The notes under the pieces: generated by a model
Database searches by the model: none
The model's input: the letters and a program-made list of their open reading frames with translations, nothing else
What the model was told of the DNA's origin: nothing
Part shown: in pieces, positions 48,056 through 58,690 of the stretch
Layout: every line of letters begins with the position of its first letter
Numbering within the stretch: position 1 is the stretch's first letter
Translations under genes and position numbers: made by a program
From: Bacillus infantis
GTDB taxonomy: Bacteria > Bacillota > Bacilli > Bacillales > Cytobacillaceae
DNA length: 64,000 nucleotides
Reading direction: 5' to 3'
Assembly (NCBI RefSeq): GCF_020171945.1
Contig: NZ_JAIVAP010000002.1
Span: 310,001-374,000 of the forward strand

Positions 48056-49324
48056 GTGAACGCAGTTAAAGATAATATCTCGCAAATAGTGGACGGCAAA
48101 AGGGTAATCGTAAAAAAGCCTGAGCTTCTTGCTCCGGCCGGGAACCTGGAAAAGCTGAAAATTGCCGTACACTATGGCGCAGATGCCGTTTTCATTGGCG
48201 GCCAGGAGTATGGGCTCCGGTCAAATGCCGGCAACTTTACATTTGAGGAAATGAAGGAAGGCGTAGAGTTCGCCAAAAATTATGGAGCAAAAATTTATGT
48301 TACCACTAATATTTTTGCCCATAACGAAAATATCGACGGACTAGAGGACTATCTTCTTGGCCTCAAGGAAGCGGGAGTGGCTGGTATTATCGTAGCTGAT
48401 CCGCTTATTATTGAAACCTGCCGCAGGGTTGCTCCGGAAATCGAGGTTCACCTTAGCACCCAGCAGTCACTGTCAAATTGGAAAGCCGTCCAGTTCTGGA
48501 AGGAAGAAGGGCTTGAGCGGGTTGTGCTTGCAAGGGAAACAAGTGCCGAAGAAATCCGTGAAATGAAGGAAAAAGTGGATATTGAAATTGAGACATTCAT
48601 CCATGGCGCAATGTGCATCGCCTATTCAGGCCGCTGTACGCTGAGCAACCACATGACGGCAAGGGACTCCAACCGGGGAGGCTGCTGCCAGTCATGCCGC
48701 TGGGACTATGATTTGTACAAGCTGGAAGGCTCTGAGGAAGTGCCGTTATTCCAGGAACAGGATGCACCATTTGCCATGAGCCCTAAGGATCTGAAGCTGA
48801 TAGAATCAATCCCGCGCATGATTGAATTGGGCATTGACAGTCTCAAGATTGAAGGCCGCATGAAGTCGATCCACTATATTGCTACAGTTGTCAGTGTTTA
48901 TCGCAAAGTTATTGATGCTTATTGTGCGGATCCCGATAATTTCGTAATCAAGCAGGAATGGCTGGAAGAATTGGACAAGTGTGCGAACAGGGAAACAGCA
49001 CCAGCCTTCTTTGAAGGGGTTCCAGGGTATAAAGAGCAGATGTTTGGAAATCATAGCAAAAAGACGACCAATGATTTTGCCGGCCTGGTCCTTGGATATG
49101 ATGAAGAAACGCAAATCGTTACACTCCAGCAGCGCAATAAATTTGCACCGGGACAGGAAGTGGAATTCTTCGGTCCGGAAATCGATAACTTTACACAGGT
49201 GGTCGATAAAATCTGGGATGAAAAAGGCAACGAACTGGATGCTGCCCGCCACCCGCTGCAAATCGTCCAGTTTAAATTGGACAAGCCGGTATACCCTAAC
49301 AACATGATGCGGAAGGAGTTTTAA
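48056..49324 (+). CDS. trhP2: TrhP2 (YrrO), U32-family tRNA hydroxylation protein with Fe-S-type cysteines
   Basis: A 422-residue U32-family protein (same length as YrrO) started by GTG with GGAGGTTTTATC upstream. After the TIM-barrel-like N-terminal part, it has Cys187 and Cys194 (MCIAYSGRC) followed by the GGCCQSC motif (Cys210, Cys211, Cys214), which gives cysteines suited to bind an iron-sulfur cluster. A C-terminal extension of about 100 residues follows. Partner of TrhP1 in 5-hydroxyuridine formation. Its stop region supplies the RBS (AAGGAG) for udk. Confidence 0.92.
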   Translation: MNAVKDNISQIVDGKRVIVKKPELLAPAGNLEKLKIAVHYGADAVFIGGQEYGLRSNAGNFTFEEMKEGVEFAKNYGAKIYVTTNIFAHNENIDGLEDYLLGLKEAGVAGIIVADPLIIETCRRVAPEIEVHLSTQQSLSNWKAVQFWKEEGLERVVLARETSAEEIREMKEKVDIEIETFIHGAMCIAYSGRCTLSNHMTARDSNRGGCCQSCRWDYDLYKLEGSEEVPLFQEQDAPFAMSPKDLKLIESIPRMIELGIDSLKIEGRMKSIHYIATVVSVYRKVIDAYCADPDNFVIKQEWLEELDKCANRETAPAFFEGVPGYKEQMFGNHSKKTTNDFAGLVLGYDEETQIVTLQQRNKFAPGQEVEFFGPEIDNFTQVVDKIWDEKGNELDAARHPLQIVQFKLDKPVYPNNMMRKEF

Positions 49325-49328
49325 CATA

Positions 49329-49964
49329 ATGAATCGCAAACCTGTTGTTATTGGTGTGGCCGGCGGATCCGGTTCTGGTAAGACAAGTGTGACAAAAGCG
49401 ATTTATGAAAGCTTTAAGGGTCATTCCATCTTAATGCTTGAGCAGGATTATTATTATAAAGACCAGACTCATCTTCCTTTTGAAGAAAGGCTGAAAACCA
49501 ATTATGATCATCCGCTTGCATTTGATAATGACCTTCTGATTGAGCATATCGAAAAGCTGCAGAGCTATGAACCCATTGAGAAGCCTGTCTATGATTATGC
49601 CATGCATACAAGGTCCAATGACGTCATCCATGTGGAGCCAAAGGATGTCATCATCCTCGAAGGCATACTTGTACTGGAGGATGAAAGGCTCCGCAGCCTT
49701 ATGGATATGAAGCTTTTTGTTGATACAGATGCAGATTTGCGCATCATCAGGCGCCTTTTCAGGGATATTAAGGAACGGGGCAGATCGATGGACTCAGTCA
49801 TTGAGCAATACGTCAATGTTGTACGCCCGATGCACAACCAATTCATCGAGCCGACCAAGAGATACGCAGATATCATCATCCCGGAGGGCGGCCATAACCA
49901 TGTGGCCATTGACCTGATGGTAACAAAAATTCATACAATTCTTGAACAAAAGTCATTTTTATGA
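49329..49964 (+). CDS. udk: Udk, uridine kinase
   Basis: A 211-residue P-loop kinase with [12 protein letters not shown] near residue 9, EQDYYY near 38, and the [21 protein letters not shown] lid. It phosphorylates uridine and cytidine in pyrimidine salvage. The RBS lies inside trhP2. Only a few bases separate the genes. Confidence 0.98.
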   Translation: MNRKPVVIGVAGGSGSGKTSVTKAIYESFKGHSILMLEQDYYYKDQTHLPFEERLKTNYDHPLAFDNDLLIEHIEKLQSYEPIEKPVYDYAMHTRSNDVIHVEPKDVIILEGILVLEDERLRSLMDMKLFVDTDADLRIIRRLFRDIKERGRSMDSVIEQYVNVVRPMHNQFIEPTKRYADIIIPEGGHNHVAIDLMVTKIHTILEQKSFL

Positions 49965-50014
49965 AACAATAGCATAGAAAAAATGTTAAGATAAGTCTAA
50001 TGAACAGAAAGCAT

Positions 50015-50040
50015 GCGCGCCCTTTGTCAAAAGGACGCGC
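50015..50040 (+). other. GC-rich hairpin between udk and greA
   Basis: GCGCGCCCTTT and AAAGGACGCGC pair with one mismatch around a four-base loop. No T-run follows, so it is not a clear terminator. It lies in the greA leader. Confidence 0.45.
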
Positions 50041-50130
50041 TCCTGTGCATTTGCGAATAAAGCAGATGCTTACATACTTACCAATGCACAATCTTAATGG
50101 GGGTTGTGATTCTAGAAGGAGTGAAGGATA

Positions 50131-50607
50131 TTGGCTACAGAAAAAGTATTCCCGATGACACAGGCTGGGAAAGAAAAGCTTGAGCAGGAACTGGAACATT
50201 TAAAAACAGTGAAGCGTAAAGATGTTGTAGAGCGCATTAAGATCGCCCGCAGCTTCGGAGACCTTTCCGAGAACTCTGAATATGATTCAGCGAAAGAAGA
50301 ACAGGCATTTGTAGAAGGGCGCATCACTACCCTTGAAAATATGATCCGCAATGCAAAGATCATCGAAGAAGATGAAGCAAGCGGCGATACAGTGACACTA
50401 GGACGCTCTGTTACATTTGTTGAACTTCCGGATGGAGAAGAAGAATCTTACACAATCGTCGGAAGTGCAGAGGCAGATCCGTTTGAAGGAAAGATTTCCA
50501 ATGATTCTCCAATTGCGAAAAGCCTGATGGGCAAAAGGGTCGGGGATGAAGTGACAGTTCAGACACCGGGCGGGGATATGAGCGTCCGTATTACAAGCAT
50601 TAAATAA
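50131..50607 (+). CDS. greA: GreA, transcript-cleavage elongation factor
   Basis: A 158-residue protein started by TTG with AGGAGTGAAGG upstream. The long N-terminal coiled coil (about 10-78) carries the acidic tip residues [15 protein letters not shown] (Asp and Glu that reach the RNA polymerase active site), and the C-terminal FKBP-like domain ends with VRITSIK. GreA rescues backtracked polymerase. A terminator follows at once. Confidence 0.98.
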   Translation: MATEKVFPMTQAGKEKLEQELEHLKTVKRKDVVERIKIARSFGDLSENSEYDSAKEEQAFVEGRITTLENMIRNAKIIEEDEASGDTVTLGRSVTFVELPDGEEESYTIVGSAEADPFEGKISNDSPIAKSLMGKRVGDEVTVQTPGGDMSVRITSIK

Positions 50608-50644
50608 GGAACCAGTCTTTTTCATAAATATGGTTTGAAATGGG

Positions 50645-50680
50645 CACACCTCGTCAACACTTTTGACGAGGTGTTTTTTT
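50645..50680 (+). terminator. Terminator of greA overlapping the pbpI ribosome binding site
   Basis: ACACCTCGTCAA and TTGACGAGGTGT arms with a T8 run that ends at the ATG (50681) of pbpI. The only possible Shine-Dalgarno, GAGGTG, is in the 3' arm. Confidence 0.85.
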
Positions 50681-52441
50681 ATGTGGAAAAAAAGGGCCGT
50701 CATTGTCATAAGTATATTCATGCTGGGAATCGTCCTGCTGATCGGGCGGCTCATCCAGATCCAGCTTGTTTCAGCAGAACATTTTTCTGCCCATAATATC
50801 AATCTTCTGGATGCAAGCGTCAGACAGCGTTCACAGGAGATGGTGATCGACAGCGGCAGAGGCTCTTTCCTGGACAGAAACGGCGAGCCCCTGACCCATC
50901 AGGAAATACCTGTGCTGGTTTTATTTCCGTTTTTAAAAAATATGGATTGGGATTCGCAAAAGGTCGCCTCCATCACAGGTATATCGGAAACTGCTCTTTT
51001 GTATAGCATCAAAGGAGCAAAAGAGCCGTTTGCCTATGGAAAGCCGAAGCCTCTCGAATTGACGGATGTACAGGCAGAACAAATCAATTCATTGAAGATA
51101 CCGGGTGTATTTGCTGTTGAAAAGAAATACGGGCTGGCCAATAATCTGGCTGAACAGCTGATCGGCATCACCGGACAGAATAAAGAGGCGGTGCAAAAGC
51201 GCTATCCCGGCAAAAATCTTCCTGAAGATACTGTAATCGGCGTTTCCGGTCTTGAAGAAAGCTTCGATGAGTTTCTGCTGCCAGACGGTGAATCCAAGCT
51301 CGTCTACCATGTGGACGCTGCAGGAGGCCCGCTGTTTGGGATAAACGTCAAATACGTCGAGCCGGCAAACCCTTTTTATCCTGTCAACATCAAAACCACT
51401 CTGGATGCCGCCCTTCAGAAGGAAGCAGAACGGCTGGCAGATGTGCATGGAATTAAAAATGGGGGGATAGTCTTACTGGATATAGAGACAAATACCGTCC
51501 TTGCCATGGTGTCCAGGCCGGAAGTCAATAAAACGGCCCCTTATAAAGATGGCGGCCTGGTGAACGCAATGATCAAACAGCAGATCATCGGATCCGTTTT
51601 TAAAACAGTGGTGGCAGCTGCAGCCATTGATTATAACCTGGACAGCCCGGAAAGGCAGTTTGACTGCAGCAGGAAAATCAATGGGCAGCCTGACACGGTT
51701 TATCAGCATGGAATGCTTAATTTTACAGACAGCTTTGCCAGAAGCTGCAATAATACATTTGCTACCATTGCAAAAGAATTGAAGGAAATTGACCCTGCTA
51801 TTCTTGAAGAGTACGCCGGAAAGCTGTCTCTGACCGGAAAAGCTGGGTGGGAAGGAGATATCTATCATTTTACTGATTTCCGTCAGCTCCCGCGGGAGGA
51901 CGAGGGGCGGGTGTTTTTTTCAGAGGAAGCTAAAAAGGACAGCAACTTTGTGGCGTTGACCGGTATTGGGCAGCATGAAGTGAGGGCAACTCCGCTTGCG
52001 GTGGCAAATATGATGGGGACCATTGCAAAGGGGGGAAAGAAAGAAAGCATCCGTGTTGCCTCGGAAATTGAATATCAAAATGAAACCTCGCTGCTGAAAT
52101 TTCCGTCCAAAGAGTTAGGGGGCGGCAAAATATCCCCTTATACGGCTATGAAGCTTCAAAAGCTGCTGCGGGAAGTTATAGTCAATGAGGAAGGCACAGG
52201 CAGATGGTTCAAGGAGCTTCCATACGCAGTTGCCGGAAAATCAGGAACAGCTGAAACAGGGCAGTTTGCAGATGGAGAGCAGCTGCACAACAAATGGTTT
52301 GCTGGATATTTTCCCTATGAAAAACCAAAATACGCCCTGGTTACAGTTAATCTTGGAGTCAAGGAGAACGAGGGGGGAGTCAATCCGCTGTTTGCGGATA
52401 TGGTTAAACTCGTCCATGGGCTTGATGCGGGAAAGGAATAG
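50681..52441 (+). CDS. pbpI: PbpI-like class B penicillin-binding protein (YrrR)
   Basis: A 586-residue peptidoglycan transpeptidase with an N-terminal anchor (about residues 5-24), a dimerisation domain, and a C-terminal transpeptidase with the three motifs SVFK (Ser305-Lys308), SCN (Ser355-Asn357) and KSGT (Lys520). It is close in size to B. subtilis PbpI (584), a forespore-expressed protein. Start ATG 50681 lies right behind the greA terminator with GAGGTG inside the hairpin, which is unusual. It is likely to contribute to spore or sporulation septum peptidoglycan; this role is inferred from the homologue. Confidence 0.92.
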   Translation: MWKKRAVIVISIFMLGIVLLIGRLIQIQLVSAEHFSAHNINLLDASVRQRSQEMVIDSGRGSFLDRNGEPLTHQEIPVLVLFPFLKNMDWDSQKVASITGISETALLYSIKGAKEPFAYGKPKPLELTDVQAEQINSLKIPGVFAVEKKYGLANNLAEQLIGITGQNKEAVQKRYPGKNLPEDTVIGVSGLEESFDEFLLPDGESKLVYHVDAAGGPLFGINVKYVEPANPFYPVNIKTTLDAALQKEAERLADVHGIKNGGIVLLDIETNTVLAMVSRPEVNKTAPYKDGGLVNAMIKQQIIGSVFKTVVAAAAIDYNLDSPERQFDCSRKINGQPDTVYQHGMLNFTDSFARSCNNTFATIAKELKEIDPAILEEYAGKLSLTGKAGWEGDIYHFTDFRQLPREDEGRVFFSEEAKKDSNFVALTGIGQHEVRATPLAVANMMGTIAKGGKKESIRVASEIEYQNETSLLKFPSKELGGGKISPYTAMKLQKLLREVIVNEEGTGRWFKELPYAVAGKSGTAETGQFADGEQLHNKWFAGYFPYEKPKYALVTVNLGVKENEGGVNPLFADMVKLVHGLDAGKE

Positions 52442-52548
52442 TGGAGGGCCCGCAGCCGGCAAGTTTTTCTAACAACAAATTCCTTCATGTTTTGCCGGCA
52501 GTCATGGTAGAATGTTGACAACCATATATATGGGGAGGAGAAAAACAC

Positions 52549-53238
52549 GTGAATGGCAATTTTGAAGAATCAAACGGGTCTTCCCGCTCAGGGAAACGGG
52601 CTAAAAGAAGAAAAACCAATATTATACTAAATACGCTGATCGGGGTTGTGCTCTTATTAATCATTATTGTCTCAGCCGCGATATTCCTGGGCGGCAATGA
52701 TGATGAAGCAGCCGAGCAGGCACCGGCGACTGAAAAAGCCGATCCAGAAAATAATGATAAGGATAATAATAATACAGCTGATGAAACAGCAGGCCAGGAA
52801 GAAGAAACAGACCAGGCTGAGGATTCTGCCGAGGATGGCGGAGATGCTGAAAATCCGGATGAGGATAATGGGGAAGAAGCAGAAGGAGACCAGGATATAG
52901 AGGAAGATGCTGAGGTCACCGACGGCGGCAGTGCTCCTGATGTTGAAAAAACCATTGTCAATCCATCATGGCAGCCGGTCGGCACTTCCCAGACAGGCGA
53001 ACATACAGCCGTCTATGAAGGCGTGGACTGGAATGAAATGGTTCAGGCCATCACATATGCCACTGGAATACCAGAGAGCAATATGACCATCTGGTTCTTA
53101 GGGAATAACGGCCCAAATCAATCGGTAGGAACCGTCTCCACCAAAGACCAGCAGGAAAAATACCGCGTCTATATTGAATGGGTGGACGGACAAGGGTGGA
53201 AGCCAGTCAAAATGGAACAGCTGAACAGCATTCAATAA
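52549..53238 (+). CDS. YrrS-like DUF1510 membrane protein
   Basis: A 229-residue protein started by GTG (RBS GGGGAGGAGAAAAAC). A basic N-terminus (about 1-25), one membrane helix (about 26-46), a long Glu/Asp/Ala-rich acidic linker (about 48-130) and a C-terminal DUF1510 domain (about 145-229) with a WMEMV..ITYATGIPESNMTIWFLGN-like core. In B. subtilis yrrS follows yrrR and is expressed with it. Role unknown, possibly a partner of the penicillin-binding protein at the membrane. Confidence 0.85.
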   Translation: MNGNFEESNGSSRSGKRAKRRKTNIILNTLIGVVLLLIIIVSAAIFLGGNDDEAAEQAPATEKADPENNDKDNNNTADETAGQEEETDQAEDSAEDGGDAENPDEDNGEEAEGDQDIEEDAEVTDGGSAPDVEKTIVNPSWQPVGTSQTGEHTAVYEGVDWNEMVQAITYATGIPESNMTIWFLGNNGPNQSVGTVSTKDQQEKYRVYIEWVDGQGWKPVKMEQLNSIQ

Positions 53239-53429
53239 AAATGGCTCTTTTCTTACACATCTTTGTTTTCCAATAAAAATTTATTCAGATATACCCTTCT
53301 TACCATGAAATATCATGATAAGAAATAGCTGCTTGCTTTTTCAAAGAGAAAGTCTTTGTATTAAGGGGATAAATCCGGCCCTTGGGATTTTTCCGAATGC
53401 AATAATCTATACGAAAACAGCCTAAAATA

Positions 53430-53488
53430 AAAACTGGCCTGCCAGACGATCTGTGGTACACAGATTGCCGGCAGGCCAGTTTTTATTT
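53430..53488. terminator. Long bidirectional terminator between yrrS-like and YrzA-like genes
   Basis: AAAACTGGCCTGCC and GGCAGGCCAGTTTT arms plus an inner ATCTGTG/CACAGAT stem make a very stable hairpin with T-rich flanks on both sides; it reaches into the end of the minus-strand gene. The 190 bases before it (53239-53429) hold no gene I can support. Confidence 0.85.
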
Positions 53489-53695
53489 ATGTGACTTTGA
53501 CTTGAAGAGAACAACGGCAGTATAGTAAGTCCTTCCGTTCTCATCCACATGCATTTGATGGGAGACATGGTGGACAGTCAGCAGGATCGCCTTGTTCACT
53601 TCAATCTGATCATTTATTTTTTTCTCCAGAGTCTTTAAATCTGCAGCCTCAAAAAATTCAACTTTGTCTTCAATCATATCAAATTGAAAGTTCAT
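53483..53695 (-). CDS. YrzA-like DUF2536 protein
   Basis: A 70-residue protein; I chose the ATG at 53695, eight bases after GAAGGGA, rather than the one at 53701. It carries FQFDMIEDKVEFFEAADLKTLEKKINDQIEVNKAILLTVHHVSHQ, which fits the short DUF2536 family found at this place in Bacillus. Function unknown. It shares its terminator with the gene on the opposite strand. Confidence 0.75.
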   Translation of the reverse strand: MNFQFDMIEDKVEFFEAADLKTLEKKINDQIEVNKAILLTVHHVSHQMHVDENGRTYYTAVVLFKSKSHK

Positions 53696-53865
53696 GCGCA
53701 TCTTCCCTTCTTGCTTTTCCCCCCTTATTTTACAGGAAGTTCTGCCTGTTTTGTACCTGACAGCCCGGGGGTTGAAACGAATTTTGAAGAAATTTCTTAT
53801 GAGCCCGGAGTTGAATATAAAAAAAGACTGTGATAAATTGAGAACAAGTCATTTTTTAATTCATA

Positions 53866-53892
53866 GTATACTTATAGGATTTATGAGTATAC
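53866..53892. promoter_or_regulatory. Palindromic operator candidate before the yrrT operon
   Basis: GTATACTTATA and the complement of GTATACTCATA form an imperfect palindrome (10 of 11 matches per half) around AGGAT, 22 bases before yrrT. The core ATAGGATTT resembles the GGAATT part of CymR sites, so CymR binding is possible. The same stretch contains TATACT as a -10 candidate, so a bound protein would block the promoter. Confidence 0.5.
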
Positions 53893-53913
53893 AAAAACAG
53901 GAGTGAAAAAAAA

Positions 53914-54552
53914 ATGGGTAAAGAGTTTATTGAGCTGTTTGAGCAGTGGGCGGATTCATATGATGACAGTGTGACTGGCCATGATCTTGAATATAAAGAG
54001 GTTTTCAGAAATTATGAGGGGATTCTGGATGCAGTGGCCGGCCGCGCATCGGGCCATGTACTGGAGTTCGGCCCGGGGACTGGGAACCTGACTGCGAAGC
54101 TGCTGGAAAAAGGGCTCCGGGTAACTGGTGCTGAGCCTTCTCCTGCCATGAGGAAGATTGCGAGGGAAAAGCTTGGGGAGCAGGCGTCCATCGTAGAGGG
54201 AGACTTCCTGTCCTATCCTGATAAGGACCCGGTCAATACGGTTGTGTCTACTTATGCTTTCCACCATTTGACGGATGAAGAAAAGAACGAAGCGGTTGCA
54301 TCATATAGCCACCTGCTTGCGATAGGTGGTAAAATAGTTTTTGCGGATACAATGTATGAGTCTGAAGAAGCCTATAAGAAAGCGATATCAGATGCAGAAG
54401 AACAGGACTTCCACAATCTTGCAGAGGACCTGCAGCGTGAATATTACACAACCATCCCGATCCTTAGAGGGATATTGGAACAGAATGGTTTTAAGGCAAG
54501 TTTTTCCCGCTGCAATGACTTTGTCTGGCTGATGGAAGGTGAAAAAATTTAA
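53914..54552 (+). CDS. yrrT: YrrT, SAM-dependent methyltransferase of the methionine-to-cysteine operon
   Basis: A 212-residue class I methyltransferase with SAM motif I VLEFGPGTGNLTAKLL near residue 48 and the GAEPSPAMR acidic loop after it. RBS AGGAGTG. It heads the operon that recycles S-adenosylhomocysteine and homocysteine to cysteine in B. subtilis (yrrT-mtnN-mccA-mccB-yrhC). Its substrate is unknown; the usual idea is that it supplies SAH-generating methylation or uses SAM to start the route. Confidence 0.9.
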   Translation: MGKEFIELFEQWADSYDDSVTGHDLEYKEVFRNYEGILDAVAGRASGHVLEFGPGTGNLTAKLLEKGLRVTGAEPSPAMRKIAREKLGEQASIVEGDFLSYPDKDPVNTVVSTYAFHHLTDEEKNEAVASYSHLLAIGGKIVFADTMYESEEAYKKAISDAEEQDFHNLAEDLQREYYTTIPILRGILEQNGFKASFSRCNDFVWLMEGEKI

Positions 54553-54567
54553 GGAAGAGGTTCTATC

Positions 54568-55272
54568 ATGAAAATAGCAATCATCGGAGCAATGGAAGAA
54601 GAAGTGACTCTATTAAGGGAAAATATTTCAGAGGCAGCAGCAGAAACGATTGCCGGCTGTGAGTTCACTTCAGGAAAAATGCATGGAGCCGAGGTTATCC
54701 TTCTTCGCTCCGGCATCGGCAAAGTAAATGCGGCAATGTCCAGTGCCATTCTCCTCGAACGCTTCAAGCCCGACTATATTATCAATACAGGATCAGCCGG
54801 CGGCTTCAACCCTGAGCTGAATGTCGGGGATGTGGTCATTTCAACTGAAGTCCGCCATCATGATGTCGATGTTACGGCGTTCGGCTACGAATACGGACAG
54901 GTGCCGCAGCTGCCTGCAGCATTTGAGGCAGATCAGGAGCTTATCCGGATTGCCGAGGATTCTGCAAAGGAAATCAGCAGCATCCAGACTGTCAGGGGCC
55001 TGATTGCAACTGGAGATTCATTTATGAGCGATCCCGAGCGTGTAGAAGCGATCAGGACGAAATTTACGGATCTGCAGGCTGTTGAAATGGAAGCAGCAGC
55101 AATTGCACAGGTAGCTTACCAGTTCGGCACACCATTTGTGGTCATTCGCTCGTTATCAGACATTGCCGGCAAGGAATCCGATGTTTCCTTCGACCAGTTC
55201 CTTGAGAAGGCTGCCCTGCATTCGGCAAATTTAGTTATGAAAATCGTTTCTTCGCTTAAAGAGAAAGCATAA
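54568..55272 (+). CDS. mtnN: MtnN (Pfs), 5'-methylthioadenosine/S-adenosylhomocysteine nucleosidase
   Basis: A 234-residue enzyme with the GAMEEEV opening, the [11 protein letters not shown] stretch and [10 protein letters not shown] with the catalytic Glu region; SDIAGKESD is the catalytic Asp segment near residue 200. It cleaves MTA and SAH to adenine and the thioribose or ribosylhomocysteine, feeding both methionine salvage and the cysteine route. Lies 15 bases behind yrrT. Confidence 0.97.
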   Translation: MKIAIIGAMEEEVTLLRENISEAAAETIAGCEFTSGKMHGAEVILLRSGIGKVNAAMSSAILLERFKPDYIINTGSAGGFNPELNVGDVVISTEVRHHDVDVTAFGYEYGQVPQLPAAFEADQELIRIAEDSAKEISSIQTVRGLIATGDSFMSDPERVEAIRTKFTDLQAVEMEAAAIAQVAYQFGTPFVVIRSLSDIAGKESDVSFDQFLEKAALHSANLVMKIVSSLKEKA

Positions 55273-55300
55273 GGAAGGCGAAAAAAGGGAGAGAGACTCT

Positions 55301-57362
<2,062 letters not shown>

Positions 57363-57368
57363 AACAGC

Positions 57369-57398
57369 GGAGAGCCTGAAGAGGGCTCTCCTTTTTTG
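57369..57398 (+). terminator. Terminator after mccB
   Basis: GGAGAGCC and GGCTCTCC arms around seven bases with T6. Confidence 0.85.
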
Positions 57399-57455
57399 CT
57401 GTATAGGAATTTATAAATTGTAAGTCTAGTGGATAAACATCAATTCTTGATCAAC

Positions 57456-57630
57456 GTCCAGCAGCTGCGCCGAGGTCACAAGCCAAACCTCCCAAAAAGG
57501 CAAAGAACGCCTCTCCTGGAGGCTCGTCTAGAGGCCCCCCAGGAAGCTGGTCATGCAGACGCTGCCACAGGACGTGGCGTTCTTAGTCTGCGTTCCTTAA
57601 AGTGATCAAGGCGCTTGCGCTTTTGTTCTC
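57456..57630. repeat. Inverted copy of the GAAAAGCGGA-type repeat
   Basis: Read on the minus strand this begins with AAAAGCGCAAGCGCCTTG, contains GGAACGCAGACTAAGAACG and GCCACGTCCTGTGGC exactly as units 1 and 3 at 45610 and 45921, and ends with GCAGCTGCTGGAC. It is thus the same element family in opposite orientation, 12 kb away. It lies between mccB and the YrhC gene and fills most of the gene-free stretch 57363-57717. Confidence 0.8.
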
Positions 57631-57717
57631 AGGCAGAGATTTAACAGATATTTACATCGAATACCTGCCTCAATTATGTTATGGTAGATGCATAGCTTAG
57701 AAAAGTAGGTGAACGCA

Positions 57718-57978
57718 TTGAAGACCCAGGCAAAACAGCTTTATCAGAAAATGGCAGATTATAAGAGGTTTGCAATTGCTTTACTGGCAGTCGGCGCGTT
57801 TTTCTATTTGGGTGTTATCATTCCGCAGGAAGCGAAGGAAGCTTTCAGCCTTAATATCATGGCTGCTGCTTCAATGGTGTTTCTGCTTGGTTCTATATAT
57901 TTCTTCTCTGTTTCCAAAAAGCTGCGCAGCAGGCTCAGCGAAATGGATGAAGGCGAAGATTTCCTGATGAAAAAATAA
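57718..57978 (+). CDS. yrhC: YrhC-like small membrane protein
   Basis: An 86-residue protein; I chose TTG 57718, six bases after AGGTG, over GTG 57709. It begins KTQAKQLYQKMADYKRFAIALLAVGAFFYLG and has two hydrophobic helices (about 20-38 and 47-66). In B. subtilis yrhC is the last gene of the cysteine operon. Here a terminator and a repeat element separate it from mccB, so it may have its own promoter. Its function is unknown. Confidence 0.8.
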   Translation: MKTQAKQLYQKMADYKRFAIALLAVGAFFYLGVIIPQEAKEAFSLNIMAAASMVFLLGSIYFFSVSKKLRSRLSEMDEGEDFLMKK

Positions 57979-57993
57979 AGATTTATAGATAGC

Positions 57994-58036
57994 TGGGTTC
58001 GGGGCGATATGCTCTGAACCCTGTTTTTTTTTTTTA
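57994..58036 (+). terminator. Terminator after the YrhC gene
   Basis: GGGTTC and GAACCC arms with a long T-run of 13. Confidence 0.8.
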
Positions 58037-58201
58037 GAATGGCATGATACTTCCGAAGCTATTTTTCATGCTTTTTTACAGCTGCCTGATATGAAAAAAA
58101 TAAAAAATAAAAATTAGGCAGATTTTAGGTTTACAAATAGATTAAAAGTGGATATACTTACCAATGTAAGCGAATATTTCTAGAAAAGGAGGCTGAACAA
58201 A

Positions 58202-58279
58202 ATGATCAATGTAATTGTGATGAAGTCAAAAACAACTAAATTTAACACGTATTCAGCCTTTAAGGAATGGAACGCTTAA
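58202..58279 (+). CDS. Tiny ORF of 25 residues, unknown function
   Basis: ATG 58202 is eight bases after a near-perfect AAAAGGAGG site, one of the strongest RBS in the window. The peptide has a short hydrophobic start (MINVIVMKS) followed by Lys/Thr-rich sequence and ends FKEWNA. A terminator follows 30 bases after the stop. The very good RBS supports expression. It heads the group of tiny ORFs around YrzI. Confidence 0.6.
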   Translation: MINVIVMKSKTTKFNTYSAFKEWNA

Positions 58280-58311
58280 TTTCAATGCAAAGCATTAATT
58301 AGCATATCCGT

Positions 58312-58343
58312 GCCGCAGGGTGAATCGTGCCCTGCGGCTTTTT
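58312..58343 (+). terminator. Terminator after the 25-residue ORF
   Basis: GCCGCAGGG and CCCTGCGGC arms with T5. Confidence 0.85.
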
Positions 58344-58355
58344 ATGTCCATTTGA

Positions 58356-58389
58356 AGGCCGCAGGGGATAATCCTCTGCGGCCTTTTTG
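58356..58389 (+). terminator. Second related terminator hairpin
   Basis: GGCCGCAG and CTGCGGCC arms with T5, 12 bases after the first one and sharing its GCCGCAGG sequence; looks like a local duplication. Confidence 0.8.
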
Positions 58390-58425
58390 CGTGCCCGCAG
58401 GATATGACAAGGGAGGTGAGACATT

Positions 58426-58566
58426 ATGACACTAAATATTCTATTTTTATCAATTACGATTAGAAAGCGAACAATGACTGCAGAAGAAATTATGATGCAG
58501 GAGCAAGCCAAAAAGATTCATGATCAAAACAAGGATCGCCAATATTCTATGTACCGCCCATTTTAA
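58426..58566 (+). CDS. yrzI: YrzI-family small protein, 46 residues
   Basis: ATG 58426 follows GGGAGGTGAG. The sequence opens MTLNILFLSITIRKR and continues TAEEIMMQEQAKKIHD, the pattern of the Bac_small_YrzI family: a hydrophobic strand, basic turn, then acidic helix. Known in B. subtilis from a polycistronic mRNA with other tiny ORFs, which is a target of the ribosome-associated endonuclease Rae1. The small ORFs that follow support the same kind of operon here. Confidence 0.85.
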   Translation: MTLNILFLSITIRKRTMTAEEIMMQEQAKKIHDQNKDRQYSMYRPF

Positions 58567-58606
58567 TCTGTTTTGAAAAAATACTTCGCGAAAGGTGGAA
58601 TTTTAG

Positions 58607-58666
58607 ATGATTTACTTAATGCAGGGCCGTGAGGCAATCTTCTGGGTGGAGAAGGACTCCACCTAA
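58607..58666 (+). CDS. Tiny ORF of 19 residues with a Glu-Lys-Asp ending
   Basis: ATG 58607 follows GAAAGGTGG. The peptide ends FWVEKDST. In B. subtilis a similarly short ORF in the yrzI mRNA (S1025) is cut by Rae1 in the ribosome A site between a Glu and a Lys codon. The EKD triplet here is therefore noteworthy, but homology to S1025 is my inference from memory. Confidence 0.5.
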   Translation: MIYLMQGREAIFWVEKDST

Positions 58667-58690
58667 CTGATCGGTTGGGAGGAATGAAAG

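Noticed and set aside
50015-50040. Hairpin before greA as a terminator of udk
   Set aside because: The stem is good but no T-run follows; left as an unassigned leader structure.
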